This document shows, piece by piece, positions 33,721 to 42,862 of a stretch of 64,000 bases of DNA. Position numbers and translations under genes: made by a program. Source of the stretch: Chryseobacterium sp. G0162 (GTDB lineage: Bacteria > Bacteroidota > Bacteroidia > Flavobacteriales > Weeksellaceae); NCBI RefSeq assembly GCF_003815715.1, contig NZ_CP033922.1:2572001-2636000 (forward strand), read 5' to 3'. The notes beneath the pieces were generated by a model. The model worked only from the letters and a program-made list of their open reading frames with translations. It searched no databases and was not told the origin of the DNA. Positions within the stretch are counted from its first letter, which is position 1, and each line of letters begins with the position of its first letter.

Positions 33721-35928
33721 TTAAAATTTATAAGTGAAGCTTCCCAATACGTTGGCAAGGGCCTGAGCATTGGCTGTTGTATATCCGCTCCAATAATGTT
33801 CGTTCGTAAAGTTGTCTACTTTTACCCCGATTCTGAATTTTTTAGTATCGTAAAATGCATTGGCATTCAGTACCAGATATTTTGGAAGGATGAACGTACC
33901 CATGGTTGTAGAGTTCACAATCTTGTTGTCACTGGCATAGTTTCCTCCAACTCCGAAACCAAGTCCTTTTAATTTTCCGTCAAGGAATTGGTAGCTTGCA
34001 TTGAAATTAACCAACCATGGAGATGAAGCAGTAGCTGGTCTTCTTCCGATTACTGTGTTATCAGCTTCTGTGTACTTCATATCATTATAGCTTACTCCGG
34101 CAATCACGGAGAATCCTTTGATCAGATAAGCGTTTGCTTCCAATTCTACTCCCTGGCTTCTTAATAAACCAGCTTGGTTTTGTACAGCCTGTCCTGTTCC
34201 TGTCATTTCACCCGTATTAAGAAGGGTATTTTTCACCTGAATATTATAGTAGCTCAAGGTTGTTGTAATTCTTCCTTTGATAAGATTTGTTTTGATACCA
34301 CCTTCAAACTGATTGGCTCTTTCAGGAGTTGAAAGTGTTACATTTCCAGCCTTGTCTGAAGTATAATATCCATTTACAGTAAAGCTGTTTTGATAATTTC
34401 CAAATACGGATAATTTTTCTGGAAGAATTTGGTAAACAACTCCAAATTTTGGAGACCATGCTCCCTGCTTATATTCGGCTGTTTTATTTTGCCCTACCTG
34501 GCCTCCTCTGTAGTTATTTGTTTCATATCGTACTGAAGTAAGAATGTTAAGACCGGCTACTGGTGTAATAACGTTAGAAATATAGCCACTATAGGTATCT
34601 TTTTTACCAGAGCTTATATAGGTGTTATTTTTTTCAAAATCAGGCTGATTTCTCAGATTATCATACATTGCTCCTAATGTCTGCCCGTTCATATTAGTAT
34701 AGTCTGTACCTGTGAACGGAACCCAGTCAAAGTTGGTAAACATAAAGTATTGATTGTCATTTAATCTCATATAGTCAAAACCAGCTACAGTTCTATTTCT
34801 GACACTTCCTATATTAAAATCAAAATTGAAATTCTGCTGAATCTGGAAATAAGTTCTTTTGCTGTCTTTGGTTGACTGATCAGCTCTTACAACTCCTAAT
34901 TCTGTATCACTTGCATTTCCTGTAACCATTCCTTTCGGAGCAAAATAGAAATAAGGGTTAAATCCATCAGAATAAGAATAAGCCGTACTTACATTCGTAG
35001 AGGATTTAATATGCTCATTAATTTTATAGTTAACCTGTCCAAAGAAATTTCTGGCCTTACCTATAGTTTTAAGACCTTCTCCTGTGTAAGATTGTTTATA
35101 ATTATAACCTAGCTTTTCCAGTTTGTCCATGCTATCTGCACCAAGCTGTGCACTTGGCACATAAAAGAAGAAAGCTGTCTCAGGATACGAGTTGGTTTCA
35201 AACATTTCCAATTCAGCATTGATCTCTAAGTTATCCGTAGGACGATAAGTAATGGATGGAGTAAATGCATAGAAAGAATTCTTCGCATTGGTTCTCTGGA
35301 AAGTTCCCTGGTTAGTATAAGCTGTATTTAATCTGAATAATAATTTTTTATCTTGTGTAAGAGGAGTGTTTACGTCTGCCTGTACTCTATAAAAATTATA
35401 ACTTCCTCCTGCTAGAGAAACAGCACCAGCAAAAGTTTCAAAAGGTTTTTTGGTAACTCTGTTTACAACTCCCCCATAAGAAGTTACATTACTTCCGAAT
35501 AATGTAGCAGAAGGACCTTTCAATACTTCAATTCTTTCCACATTAATGGCATCCATAGACGTTGTAATAGGAGCAACCATTCCGTTTCTTATAGAATTTC
35601 CTGCTACGAAACCTCTTAGATTTAGATAGACTCCTCCGTCTCCCGCTCTGTTTGTTGCGCTCCACATCTTTTGTGCACCGGCAACATTCCTGAATGCATC
35701 ATCTACTGTAAATAACAATTGATTTTCCAGTACTCCTTTGTCTATTGAAGAATATACTTGCGGATCTTCTATCGCTTTTAAAGGCATTTTGTTGGAATAT
35801 TCACTGTCTTTTTTCACATAAGTGCTGATGATTACTTCATCAATGCTTTTAGTTTTTAGAGTGTCTTTCTGTTGCGCAAGAACTACTACACTTGAAAGTA
35901 TGGATGCACTCAGTATTATCTTTTTCAT
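33721..35928 (-). CDS. TonB-dependent siderophore receptor, copy 3
   Basis: 735 aa. Signal peptide MKKIILSASILSSVVVLAQ, TonB-box-like IDEVIISTYVK, and a plug with ENQLLFTVDDAFRNVAGAQ and ERIEVLKGPSATLFGSNVTSYGGVVN. The barrel ends FTYKF. The plug motifs place it in the siderophore-receptor class. It follows the 54-aa membrane protein gene by 10 bp and precedes the next receptor by 30 bp. Three receptors in a row suggest use of several ferric siderophores, including ones made by other organisms. Confidence 0.92.
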   Translation of the reverse strand: MKKIILSASILSSVVVLAQQKDTLKTKSIDEVIISTYVKKDSEYSNKMPLKAIEDPQVYSSIDKGVLENQLLFTVDDAFRNVAGAQKMWSATNRAGDGGVYLNLRGFVAGNSIRNGMVAPITTSMDAINVERIEVLKGPSATLFGSNVTSYGGVVNRVTKKPFETFAGAVSLAGGSYNFYRVQADVNTPLTQDKKLLFRLNTAYTNQGTFQRTNAKNSFYAFTPSITYRPTDNLEINAELEMFETNSYPETAFFFYVPSAQLGADSMDKLEKLGYNYKQSYTGEGLKTIGKARNFFGQVNYKINEHIKSSTNVSTAYSYSDGFNPYFYFAPKGMVTGNASDTELGVVRADQSTKDSKRTYFQIQQNFNFDFNIGSVRNRTVAGFDYMRLNDNQYFMFTNFDWVPFTGTDYTNMNGQTLGAMYDNLRNQPDFEKNNTYISSGKKDTYSGYISNVITPVAGLNILTSVRYETNNYRGGQVGQNKTAEYKQGAWSPKFGVVYQILPEKLSVFGNYQNSFTVNGYYTSDKAGNVTLSTPERANQFEGGIKTNLIKGRITTTLSYYNIQVKNTLLNTGEMTGTGQAVQNQAGLLRSQGVELEANAYLIKGFSVIAGVSYNDMKYTEADNTVIGRRPATASSPWLVNFNASYQFLDGKLKGLGFGVGGNYASDNKIVNSTTMGTFILPKYLVLNANAFYDTKKFRIGVKVDNFTNEHYWSGYTTANAQALANVLGSFTYKF

Positions 35929-35938
35929 TGGAATAGGA

Positions 35939-36103
35939 TTATTTATAATAGTGTTTTATAATCAAAAATAAAGGGATAGAAAGTGTCAGCCACCCTAGTA
36001 CATCCCATAAACCATCACCCAGTAATGCTGCGATTAATCCGAATAGGGATATGAAAGCAAGTAGGATAGGCATTCCCCAAAGTTTTAGAAAGTTATTTTT
36101 CAT
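35939..36103 (-). CDS. 54-aa membrane protein in the iron operon
   Basis: Too short for most gene callers. The peptide begins MKNNFLKLWGMPILLAF and ends LFLIIKHYYK, with two hydrophobic segments (about residues 11-28 and 34-48) separated by GDGLWDVLG. Its ATG overlaps the TGA of the upstream PepSY gene in an ATGA arrangement, and the next receptor gene follows 10 bp later. This firm operon position, and the typical short two-helix form seen beside siderophore genes in Bacteroidota, argue that it is real. It is probably a small partner of the PepSY protein; this is inference. Confidence 0.75.
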   Translation of the reverse strand: MKNNFLKLWGMPILLAFISLFGLIAALLGDGLWDVLGWLTLSIPLFLIIKHYYK

Positions 36104-37233
36104 CTTCCTGTATTTTTGGGCGTCATTAATTTCATTTGTTGTTTTTCAGACTTTCTTCTGGCAATCCATAAATAAAGACCCGTGATGAGGACAAGAATTG
36201 TAAAAACATCAAAAACGGTCCATACAATCTTTAGTATCATGCCTCCATAATTTCCAAAATGTAGAGGCTCAGAAATAAAAAGTGCATTAACATACCATGG
36301 CATATCCCTGGAATCTGTTACAGTTCCGGTTTTGGCATCTATTAGCACAGGTTTTAAAAGTTTTGAAGTAAGTTCAGTATTTCCACGCATAAAAACTGCG
36401 TAATGGTGTTTACTTGTGAAATCAGTGCCTGGGTAAGCAATTATAGATACTTTCATATCTTTAATCGTATTTTCTGCTGCTTTCTTAGCATCTTCCAATG
36501 AACTGAAATGTCCGGTCAATGGCTTCTGATTCTTATAAGGAGCGGTCATTTCTGCTAGCTGGCCTTGCTGCCATAGACCAACAATTACATCAGAAAGAGT
36601 ATTGATTACCCCTGTAAATCCTACGACAACCATCCACGCAGTAATGGCAATTCCCAATAAGTTATGAGTATCCAGCCATTTAAGTCTCTTGGATTTATTT
36701 TTACGGACCATTCCAAAGTCGTACTTTTTCATAATAGGCCCATAAAGAACGATTCCTGAAACAATGGATATCATGAAAAGTATTCCCATTAATCCTAAAA
36801 AAAGTTTCCCCGGTATACCGAGAAACATATCTGTATGGAGTTTTAAAATGATATTCATTAAACCGTCTGTTCTGGGAGCTCCTAAAACTTCGCCGGTATA
36901 TTCATTCAAAACTAAATATTTACTTTTTTCATATGGAGCGTTAGGTTGATCAACAATATCAAAAAGGACTTTGTTTTTTTCATTTTCATCCCAGAAAACA
37001 AATCTTGCCTTCTCTCCCGGATATCTGGACTCAGCAATTTTTACAAGTTTATCTAAGCTCAGTTTTTCATGATTTTGAGCTAAGGCTTCTTTGTTGTCTT
37101 CCAAAAGATGTTCAATTTCTTCGTGAAAGATCAACGGTAAACCTGTTACACAGAGATACAGTAGAAAAACGGTACAGATAAGGCTTGTCCATTTATGCCA
37201 ATTAAACCAGCGTTTAGCAGTTTTTAGCTTCAT
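36100..37233 (-). CDS. PepSY-associated membrane protein, copy 3
   Basis: 377 aa from Met 37233 (MKLKTAKRWFNWHKWTS). The frame reaches back to 37311, but a TATATTTG -7 box at 37254-37261 (minus strand) lies between, so the short form is right. It has a first membrane helix (LICTVFLLYLCVTGLPLIF), a periplasmic PepSY domain, DMFLGIPGKLFLGLMGILFMISIVSG-type second segment, WLDTHNLLGIAITAW and a last helix near residue 345-365. It belongs to another branch than the other two copies, without the His/Lys-rich start. It is the first gene of the iron-uptake run. Confidence 0.88.
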   Translation of the reverse strand: MKLKTAKRWFNWHKWTSLICTVFLLYLCVTGLPLIFHEEIEHLLEDNKEALAQNHEKLSLDKLVKIAESRYPGEKARFVFWDENEKNKVLFDIVDQPNAPYEKSKYLVLNEYTGEVLGAPRTDGLMNIILKLHTDMFLGIPGKLFLGLMGILFMISIVSGIVLYGPIMKKYDFGMVRKNKSKRLKWLDTHNLLGIAITAWMVVVGFTGVINTLSDVIVGLWQQGQLAEMTAPYKNQKPLTGHFSSLEDAKKAAENTIKDMKVSIIAYPGTDFTSKHHYAVFMRGNTELTSKLLKPVLIDAKTGTVTDSRDMPWYVNALFISEPLHFGNYGGMILKIVWTVFDVFTILVLITGLYLWIARRKSEKQQMKLMTPKNTGR

Positions 37234-37253
37234 GAAGCAGTCAATATTTTTTG

Positions 37254-37261
37254 CAAATATA
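37254..37261 (-). promoter_or_regulatory. -7 box upstream of the iron-uptake operon
   Basis: TATATTTG on the minus strand matches TAnnTTTG and lies about 20 nt before the first gene. A small palindrome TGATA-TT-TATCA sits further upstream at 37295-37306 and could be an operator. Confidence 0.45.
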
Positions 37262-37330
37262 TTGTTTTTAACTATTCTAAATAAATAATAAGATTGATAT
37301 TTATCATACAATTATTATACAATCAATAAC

Positions 37331-37366
37331 AAAAAACCGCTCTAGCCAATGCCAGAGCGGTTTTTT
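37331..37366 (-). terminator. terminator after secA
   Basis: AAAAAACCGCTCT and AGAGCGGTTTTTT form a perfect 13-bp stem with a 10-nt loop. The sequence is symmetrical, so it can work in both directions. Confidence 0.85.
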
Positions 37367-37387
37367 AATAATATTGTTAATTATTTC

Positions 37388-40300
37388 TTATGCAGGAATT
37401 TCTCCTTTGTATAAGAAAGAAATAATCTCTTTGTTTAATTTTTCCATCATTTCACTGAATAGGTGGAAAGATTCTTGTTTGTAAATTACAAGTGGATCTT
37501 TCTGTTCATACACAGCTCCCTGAGAAGATCTTCTTAAGTCATCCATTTCACGAAGGTGAAGCTTCCAGTTTTCATCAATAATAGATAAAGTAATGTTCTT
37601 TTCAAAATCATTGATTAAGCTTTCACACTGAGTATCATAAGCTTCCTTAAGATCTGCCACGATAGTCATCGTTTTGTGTCCGTCTGTGAAAGGAACCTGA
37701 ATCATCTTAAACATTGAACCTTGGTTTTGGTATACATTCTCAATGATAGGGAATGATTTTTCCTTCAATAGGTTCAGCTTCATTTGATAATCTTCCTGAG
37801 CAGCTTTGAATAGGATGTTCGTTAGATCCTGAATGGTTTTATTATTAAAATCATTTTGAGAAACCGGAGATTCCATTGTAAATGTTTTAATGATTTCGTA
37901 TTCAAAATCTTTATAATTTCCTGTAGCTTTTCCTTTCGCAACGATAGAGTTGGCTACATCGAAAATCATGTTCGTGATATCATATTTCAAGTGATCTCCG
38001 AATAGAGCGTTCTTTCTTCTCTTGTAGATAACGTCACGTTGTTTGTTCATTACGTCATCATACTCAAGAAGTCTCTTTCTTGTTCCGAAGTTGTTCTCTT
38101 CTACTTTTTTCTGAGCTCTTTCAATAGACTTGCTGATCATAGAATGCTGAATCACTTCACCTTCTTTATGACCCATTCTGTCCATCATTTTAGCGATTCT
38201 TTCAGAACCGAATAGACGCATTAAGTTGTCTTCAAGAGATACATAGAACTGGGAACTTCCCGGATCTCCCTGACGACCAGCTCTACCTCTTAACTGTCTG
38301 TCAACACGTCTTGAATCGTGTCTTTCAGTACCAATAATAGCCAGACCTCCTGCATCTTTTACTTCTTTAGATAATTTAATATCCGTACCACGTCCTGCCA
38401 TGTTCGTTGCAATGGTTACAACTCCCGGCTGTCCAGCTCCTGCAACAATCTCTGCTTCTTTTTTGTGAAGCTTAGCGTTCAATACCTGGTGTGGAATTTT
38501 TCTTAACTGAAGTGCTTTTGAAAGCAACTGAGAAATTTCAACAGAAGTTGTACCTACCAGTACAGGTCTTTTATGTGCCGTTAATTTTTCAATTTCTTCA
38601 ATTACAGCGTTATATTTTTCTCTGTTAGTTTTGAAAACTAAATCTTGTCTGTCATGTCTTAATATAGGACGGTTGGTTGGAATAACCACAACATCTAATT
38701 TGTAGATCTCCCAAAGCTCACCAGCCTCTGTTTCAGCAGTACCTGTCATCCCCGCAAGTTTGTTGTACATACGGAAATAGTTCTGAAGCGTAATGGTTGC
38801 AAAAGTTTGAGTAGCTGCCTCAATTTTCACATTTTCTTTCGCTTCAATTGCCTGGTGAAGACCATCAGAATAACGTCTTCCTTCCATGATACGGCCTGTC
38901 TGCTCGTCAACGATTTTTACTTCACCATCAATGACTACATATTCATCATCTTTTTCAAATAATGTATACGCCTTCAATAGCTGGCTCATCGTGTGAACTC
39001 TTTCAGATTTTTCAGCAAAATCACCGAAAAGTTTTTCTTTAGCTTCGAATTCCTCTTCTTTAGATAAGTTTTTAGCCTCTACTTCAGCAATTTCAGTTCC
39101 GATATCCGGAAGTACGAAGAAGTTTGGATCAGAGTTCCCTTGAGACATGTATTCAACACCTTTGTCTGTAAGGTCTACCTGATTGTTCTTTTCCTCGATA
39201 ACGAAATAAAGATCTTTATCTACGATCGGCATGTCACGGTTATTGTCCTGCATGTATTGTGCCTCAACTTTCTGAAGCAATGCTCTGTTTCCGCTTTCCG
39301 ATAAGAATTTGATTAATTGTCTGTTTTTAGGAAGACCTCTGTATGCCTGAAGCAATTTGAATCCTCCTTCTTTTGTGTTTCCTGCCGCAATTAATTTTTT
39401 CGCTTCATTGAAGATGGCAGAAACTGTTTTTTTCTGAACTTCAACGATTCTGTCGATAGAAGGCTTAAGAACATCAAATTCCTGTCTGTCTCCCTGAGGA
39501 ACCGGACCTGAAATAATCAACGGTGTTCTTGCGTCATCTACCAATACGGAATCCACCTCATCCACAATGGCAAAGTTTAATTCTCTTTGTACCAGTTCTG
39601 AAGGTGAAGTTACCATGTTATCTCTCAGGTAATCGAAACCAAATTCGTTATTTGTTCCGTAAGTAATATCTGAGTTGTATGCTTTTCTTCTTCCGTCCGA
39701 GTTCGGCTGGTGGTTATCGATACAATCGATAGACATTCCATGGAACTGATAAAGAGGTCCCATCCAAGCGGAGTCTCTTTTGGCAAGGTAGTCATTCACA
39801 GTCACTACGTGAACCCCTCTTTCCGGAAGAGAATTTAAGTAAATAGGTAATGTTCCTACCAAAGTTTTACCTTCACCGGTTGCCATTTCGGCAATTTTAC
39901 CACTGTGAAGAATAATACCCCCGATAAACTGAACATCATAGTGGACCATATCCCAAACTACTGGAGTTCCGGCAGCGTCCCATGAGTTTTTCCAAACAGC
40001 TTGGTCTCCCTGAATGCTAACGAAATCTTTCCCTGCAGCAGCCAGTTCTCTATCCCAGTCACTTGCTGTTACACGAATTTCTCCATTCTGAGCCCATCTT
40101 CTTGCCGTTTCTTTGATCAATGCAAAAGCTTCCGGAAGAACCTGAACTAGAACTTTTTCTTCAATTTCGTATGATTCTTTCTTTAGAGACTCAATCTTTG
40201 AGAAAAGAGCTTCTTTCTCGTCAACGTTTGTTGAATTTTTAATCTGCTCTTTAATCTGTTCTATTTGAGCTGTGATATTGCTGGTTGCAGATTTAATACT

Positions 40301-40462
40301 TGCTTTAAACTCAGCAGTTTTTTGTCTCAGTCCATCATCCGACAATTGTTGGATGTTAGGCTCTACAGCCTTGATTTTTGTTACAACTTTTTTTACTTCT
40401 TTTAGGTCCTGCGCTTTTTTGTCTCCCAAAAACCCTTTAAGAACTTTGTTTAAAAAACTCAT
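37388..40462 (-). CDS. secA: preprotein translocase subunit SecA
   Basis: Motor ATPase that drives proteins through SecYEG. Walker [14 protein letters not shown] (GEGKT at residues 196-200), Walker [20 protein letters not shown], the second nucleotide domain with [12 protein letters not shown], and the [23 protein letters not shown] region are all present. At 1024 aa it is longer than the E. coli protein (901) because of the usual Bacteroidota insertions near residues 50-110 and 330-420. The C-terminus ends [10 protein letters not shown] and lacks the Cys-rich zinc tail that binds SecB in proteobacteria. It follows the DUF2795 gene across a 123-bp gap of AT-rich, partly palindromic sequence. 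Confidence 0.97.
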   Translation of the reverse strand: MSFLNKVLKGFLGDKKAQDLKEVKKVVTKIKAVEPNIQQLSDDGLRQKTAEFKASIKSATSNITAQIEQIKEQIKNSTNVDEKEALFSKIESLKKESYEIEEKVLVQVLPEAFALIKETARRWAQNGEIRVTASDWDRELAAAGKDFVSIQGDQAVWKNSWDAAGTPVVWDMVHYDVQFIGGIILHSGKIAEMATGEGKTLVGTLPIYLNSLPERGVHVVTVNDYLAKRDSAWMGPLYQFHGMSIDCIDNHQPNSDGRRKAYNSDITYGTNNEFGFDYLRDNMVTSPSELVQRELNFAIVDEVDSVLVDDARTPLIISGPVPQGDRQEFDVLKPSIDRIVEVQKKTVSAIFNEAKKLIAAGNTKEGGFKLLQAYRGLPKNRQLIKFLSESGNRALLQKVEAQYMQDNNRDMPIVDKDLYFVIEEKNNQVDLTDKGVEYMSQGNSDPNFFVLPDIGTEIAEVEAKNLSKEEEFEAKEKLFGDFAEKSERVHTMSQLLKAYTLFEKDDEYVVIDGEVKIVDEQTGRIMEGRRYSDGLHQAIEAKENVKIEAATQTFATITLQNYFRMYNKLAGMTGTAETEAGELWEIYKLDVVVIPTNRPILRHDRQDLVFKTNREKYNAVIEEIEKLTAHKRPVLVGTTSVEISQLLSKALQLRKIPHQVLNAKLHKKEAEIVAGAGQPGVVTIATNMAGRGTDIKLSKEVKDAGGLAIIGTERHDSRRVDRQLRGRAGRQGDPGSSQFYVSLEDNLMRLFGSERIAKMMDRMGHKEGEVIQHSMISKSIERAQKKVEENNFGTRKRLLEYDDVMNKQRDVIYKRRKNALFGDHLKYDITNMIFDVANSIVAKGKATGNYKDFEYEIIKTFTMESPVSQNDFNNKTIQDLTNILFKAAQEDYQMKLNLLKEKSFPIIENVYQNQGSMFKMIQVPFTDGHKTMTIVADLKEAYDTQCESLINDFEKNITLSIIDENWKLHLREMDDLRRSSQGAVYEQKDPLVIYKQESFHLFSEMMEKLNKEIISFLYKGEIPA

Positions 40463-40585
40463 AAATTTTTTGCTTTATGCTTAATGCAAGATGCTTTAAG
40501 CGTTTTAATGACACGCTTATCGTGTAGTTAATATATAAAAAGGGCAAAAAAGCTCTAAGCAAGCAGCCTAAAGCTTATCGCTTTA

Positions 40586-40807
40586 TTAATATTCGTCCTC
40601 GTTCCAAAGGAAGTCCTCGTCTGTTGGATAATCGCTCCAAACTTCCTCGATAGATTCATAAATTTCTCCTTCGTCCTCAATGGCCTGAAGGTTTTCCACT
40701 ACTTCCATAGGTGCACCAGTTCTGATTGCGTAGTCAATAAGCTCTGCTTTTGTCATTGGCCAAGGTGCGTCACTTAGATAGGAAGCTAATTCTAATGTCC
40801 AGTACAT
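40586..40807 (-). CDS. DUF2795 domain-containing protein
   Basis: 73-aa acidic protein. It reads MYWTLELASYLSDAPWPMTKAELIDYAIRTG (quoted in part) with VVENLQAIEDEGEIYESIEEVW and a very acidic end. DUF2795 members are small helical proteins of unknown function. In Flavobacteriia this short version often sits next to secA. A TACTTTTG -7 box at 40825-40832 (minus strand) lies about 18 bp upstream of the start. Confidence 0.88.
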   Translation of the reverse strand: MYWTLELASYLSDAPWPMTKAELIDYAIRTGAPMEVVENLQAIEDEGEIYESIEEVWSDYPTDEDFLWNEDEY

Positions 40808-40942
40808 AATTTTCTAATTTTTTGCAAAAGTATAAAAATAGGTTGTATAATAAACTTTTTTATACTTGATTTTCAATTCTTTTTATAATATTTTCTTGCA
40901 AACGACTGTCACCAACTGCATGGCAGTCATGTCAGAAATTTA

Positions 40943-41974
40943 CTATTGTCGTTTTCTCAAAAACCATTCCACAAATTTTTTTATGCCATTTTGGAAGTCT
41001 GTGTCAGGTTTATATCCTATTAAAGTCCTTGCTTTGGTAATATCAGCATTGGTTTTTGTGACATCTCCAGGTTGCATTGGCAGAATTTTTCTGTGGGCTG
41101 TCATATTCAGGGCATCTTCTATAGTGGCTACCATATCCGTTAAAGTGACAACCTGATTTTCTCCTAAATTAAGAACTTCATAAACATGGGAATTGTTTTC
41201 CAGATATAACACAGATTTGGTTATTCCATCAATAATGTCATCAATATAGGTATAATCTCTGGCGGTGGTTCCATCACCATAAAAAGGAATTTCTAAGCCT
41301 TCTGAAATGAGCTTTGTGAATTTATGTATAGCAAGGTCTGGGCGCTGTCTTGGACCATAAACGGTAAAGAACCTTAGCTGGATCATATCAATATGATAAA
41401 GATGATGATACACATGGCCAAGGATTTCCCCACATTTTTTAGTGGCAGCATAAGGAGAGATAGGATAGTCTACATTATCTGTTTCTGAAAACGGAACTTT
41501 TTCATTATTCCCATAAACGCTTGATGAAGATGCACAAATGAATTTTTTGATATTGAAATCTTTACACAATTCCCAAAGATTCATTGTCCCGCGAACATTC
41601 ACTTCTTCGTAATCCAAAGGTCTTTCAATGGAGGGGCGAACTCCAGCCAATGCCGCCAGATGGATCACCATATCAATGGGGTGATTTCTGAAAATACTTT
41701 CAAGCCCTTTTTTGTCTCTGATATCCTGATAATAAAGGGAATATTGATCAGACTGGGAGAGGGAAACCAGACGTTGAATATCAGCCTCTTTATCAGAGAA
41801 TTCAAAATCCGAAATTATATCAATAGACTCTAAAGTATTTTTAATTTTGATCTGATAGCTATAGAAATCATCAAAATTGTCAATGTTTATGACAGAATGT
41901 CCATTTCTTAATAATTGTTCAACTAAATGGGAACCGATGAACCCACTACCGCCTGTTACAAGATAAATCATCAA
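40943..41974 (-). CDS. NAD-dependent nucleotide-sugar epimerase (UDP-glucuronate 4-epimerase type)
   Basis: Extended short-chain dehydrogenase of 343 aa. The NAD-binding motif TGGSGFIGSHLVEQL is at the N-terminus, the LAALAGVRPSIERP segment follows, and the catalytic YxxxK is in SPYAATKKCGE with the Ser in CASSSSVYG. LRFFTVYGPRQRPDLAIHKF is typical of UDP-glucuronate 4-epimerases. It would supply a sugar nucleotide for polysaccharide or capsule synthesis, but no such genes are nearby. The start may be Met 41974 or 41971. A TATTTTTG -7 box lies at 41991-41998 on the minus strand. Confidence 0.88.
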   Translation of the reverse strand: MMIYLVTGGSGFIGSHLVEQLLRNGHSVINIDNFDDFYSYQIKIKNTLESIDIISDFEFSDKEADIQRLVSLSQSDQYSLYYQDIRDKKGLESIFRNHPIDMVIHLAALAGVRPSIERPLDYEEVNVRGTMNLWELCKDFNIKKFICASSSSVYGNNEKVPFSETDNVDYPISPYAATKKCGEILGHVYHHLYHIDMIQLRFFTVYGPRQRPDLAIHKFTKLISEGLEIPFYGDGTTARDYTYIDDIIDGITKSVLYLENNSHVYEVLNLGENQVVTLTDMVATIEDALNMTAHRKILPMQPGDVTKTNADITKARTLIGYKPDTDFQNGIKKFVEWFLRKRQ

Positions 41975-42061
41975 TGGTTTTTTATGAATACAAAAATATA
42001 AATTTTACTTTTTGAAAAATATAATCATTAAATTTACGTAAAAAAGTAATATAAATATAAT

Positions 42062-42859
42062 ATGCAGTTTCAAGGGCAAATTTTAAAAATGATAAGCTAC
42101 GATGCTAAACCCATCCAATATTATTTGAATCTTTCAGGAGATCTGATTCATATTAATGAGTTATTGGGGAAAGAATTAAGCATTAAGCATGTAGGGTTTC
42201 AATGTGTAAACTGTGGTGAAAATAAACCTATTTATAGAATGGGTTTTTGTAAAAGCTGTTTTTTTGAAAGTCCTTACGCCAGTGATACCATCATTCGCCC
42301 GGAGCTTTCTACAGCTCATTTAGGAGTGGCGGAACGTGATCTTGAAGTAGAAAAAGAAATTCAGTTACAGCCTCATACGGTGTATCTGGCCTATACCGGA
42401 GATGTAAAAGTAGGGGTGACGAGAAATACTCAGATTCCTACAAGATGGATTGATCAGGGTGCCACTTTTGCTTTGCCTATTGCAAGAACTGAAAACCGTT
42501 ATGAAGCGGGGATGATAGAGGTTGCATTAAAAGAACATTTAGCAGATAAAACAAACTGGAGAAAGATGCTTCAGGATGACTTTGAAGGAGAAATAGATCT
42601 TGCAGATTTCAGACAAAAGATCAAGGAATATTTCCCTGAGGATTTCCAGAAGTTCTACAGTGAAGGAGAAGAACTTTGGGCATTTGATTACCCATTTGAA
42701 AAACCGGAGAAAGTAACTTCATTTACTTTAGATAAGAAACCGGAATTTACCGGAAGGCTTACAGGAATAAAAGGACAGTATCTTGGATTTGAAGGTGGAA
42801 ACTTTATTAATGTAAGAGGGCATGAAGGATATGTGATAGAACTGAATGTGAAAAATTAA
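42062..42859 (+). CDS. DUF2797 domain-containing protein
   Basis: 265 aa. The N-terminal part has a probable zinc site, CVNCGENKPIYRMGFCKSCF (about residues 49-68). The central region VYLAYTGDVKVGVTRNTQIPTRWIDQGA looks like a GIY-YIG-like element, which is typical of DUF2797. No function is established. It is divergent from the epimerase and followed at 3 bp by the WG-repeat lipoprotein gene. Confidence 0.88.
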   Translation: MQFQGQILKMISYDAKPIQYYLNLSGDLIHINELLGKELSIKHVGFQCVNCGENKPIYRMGFCKSCFFESPYASDTIIRPELSTAHLGVAERDLEVEKEIQLQPHTVYLAYTGDVKVGVTRNTQIPTRWIDQGATFALPIARTENRYEAGMIEVALKEHLADKTNWRKMLQDDFEGEIDLADFRQKIKEYFPEDFQKFYSEGEELWAFDYPFEKPEKVTSFTLDKKPEFTGRLTGIKGQYLGFEGGNFINVRGHEGYVIELNVKN

Positions 42860-42862
42860 TAG

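Noticed and set aside
40463..40585. Gap between secA and the DUF2795 gene with many GCTTTA-type words and an ACACG/CGTGT hairpin
   Set aside because: No reading frame, no T-run and no defined repeat boundary; I could not separate it from low-complexity DNA.
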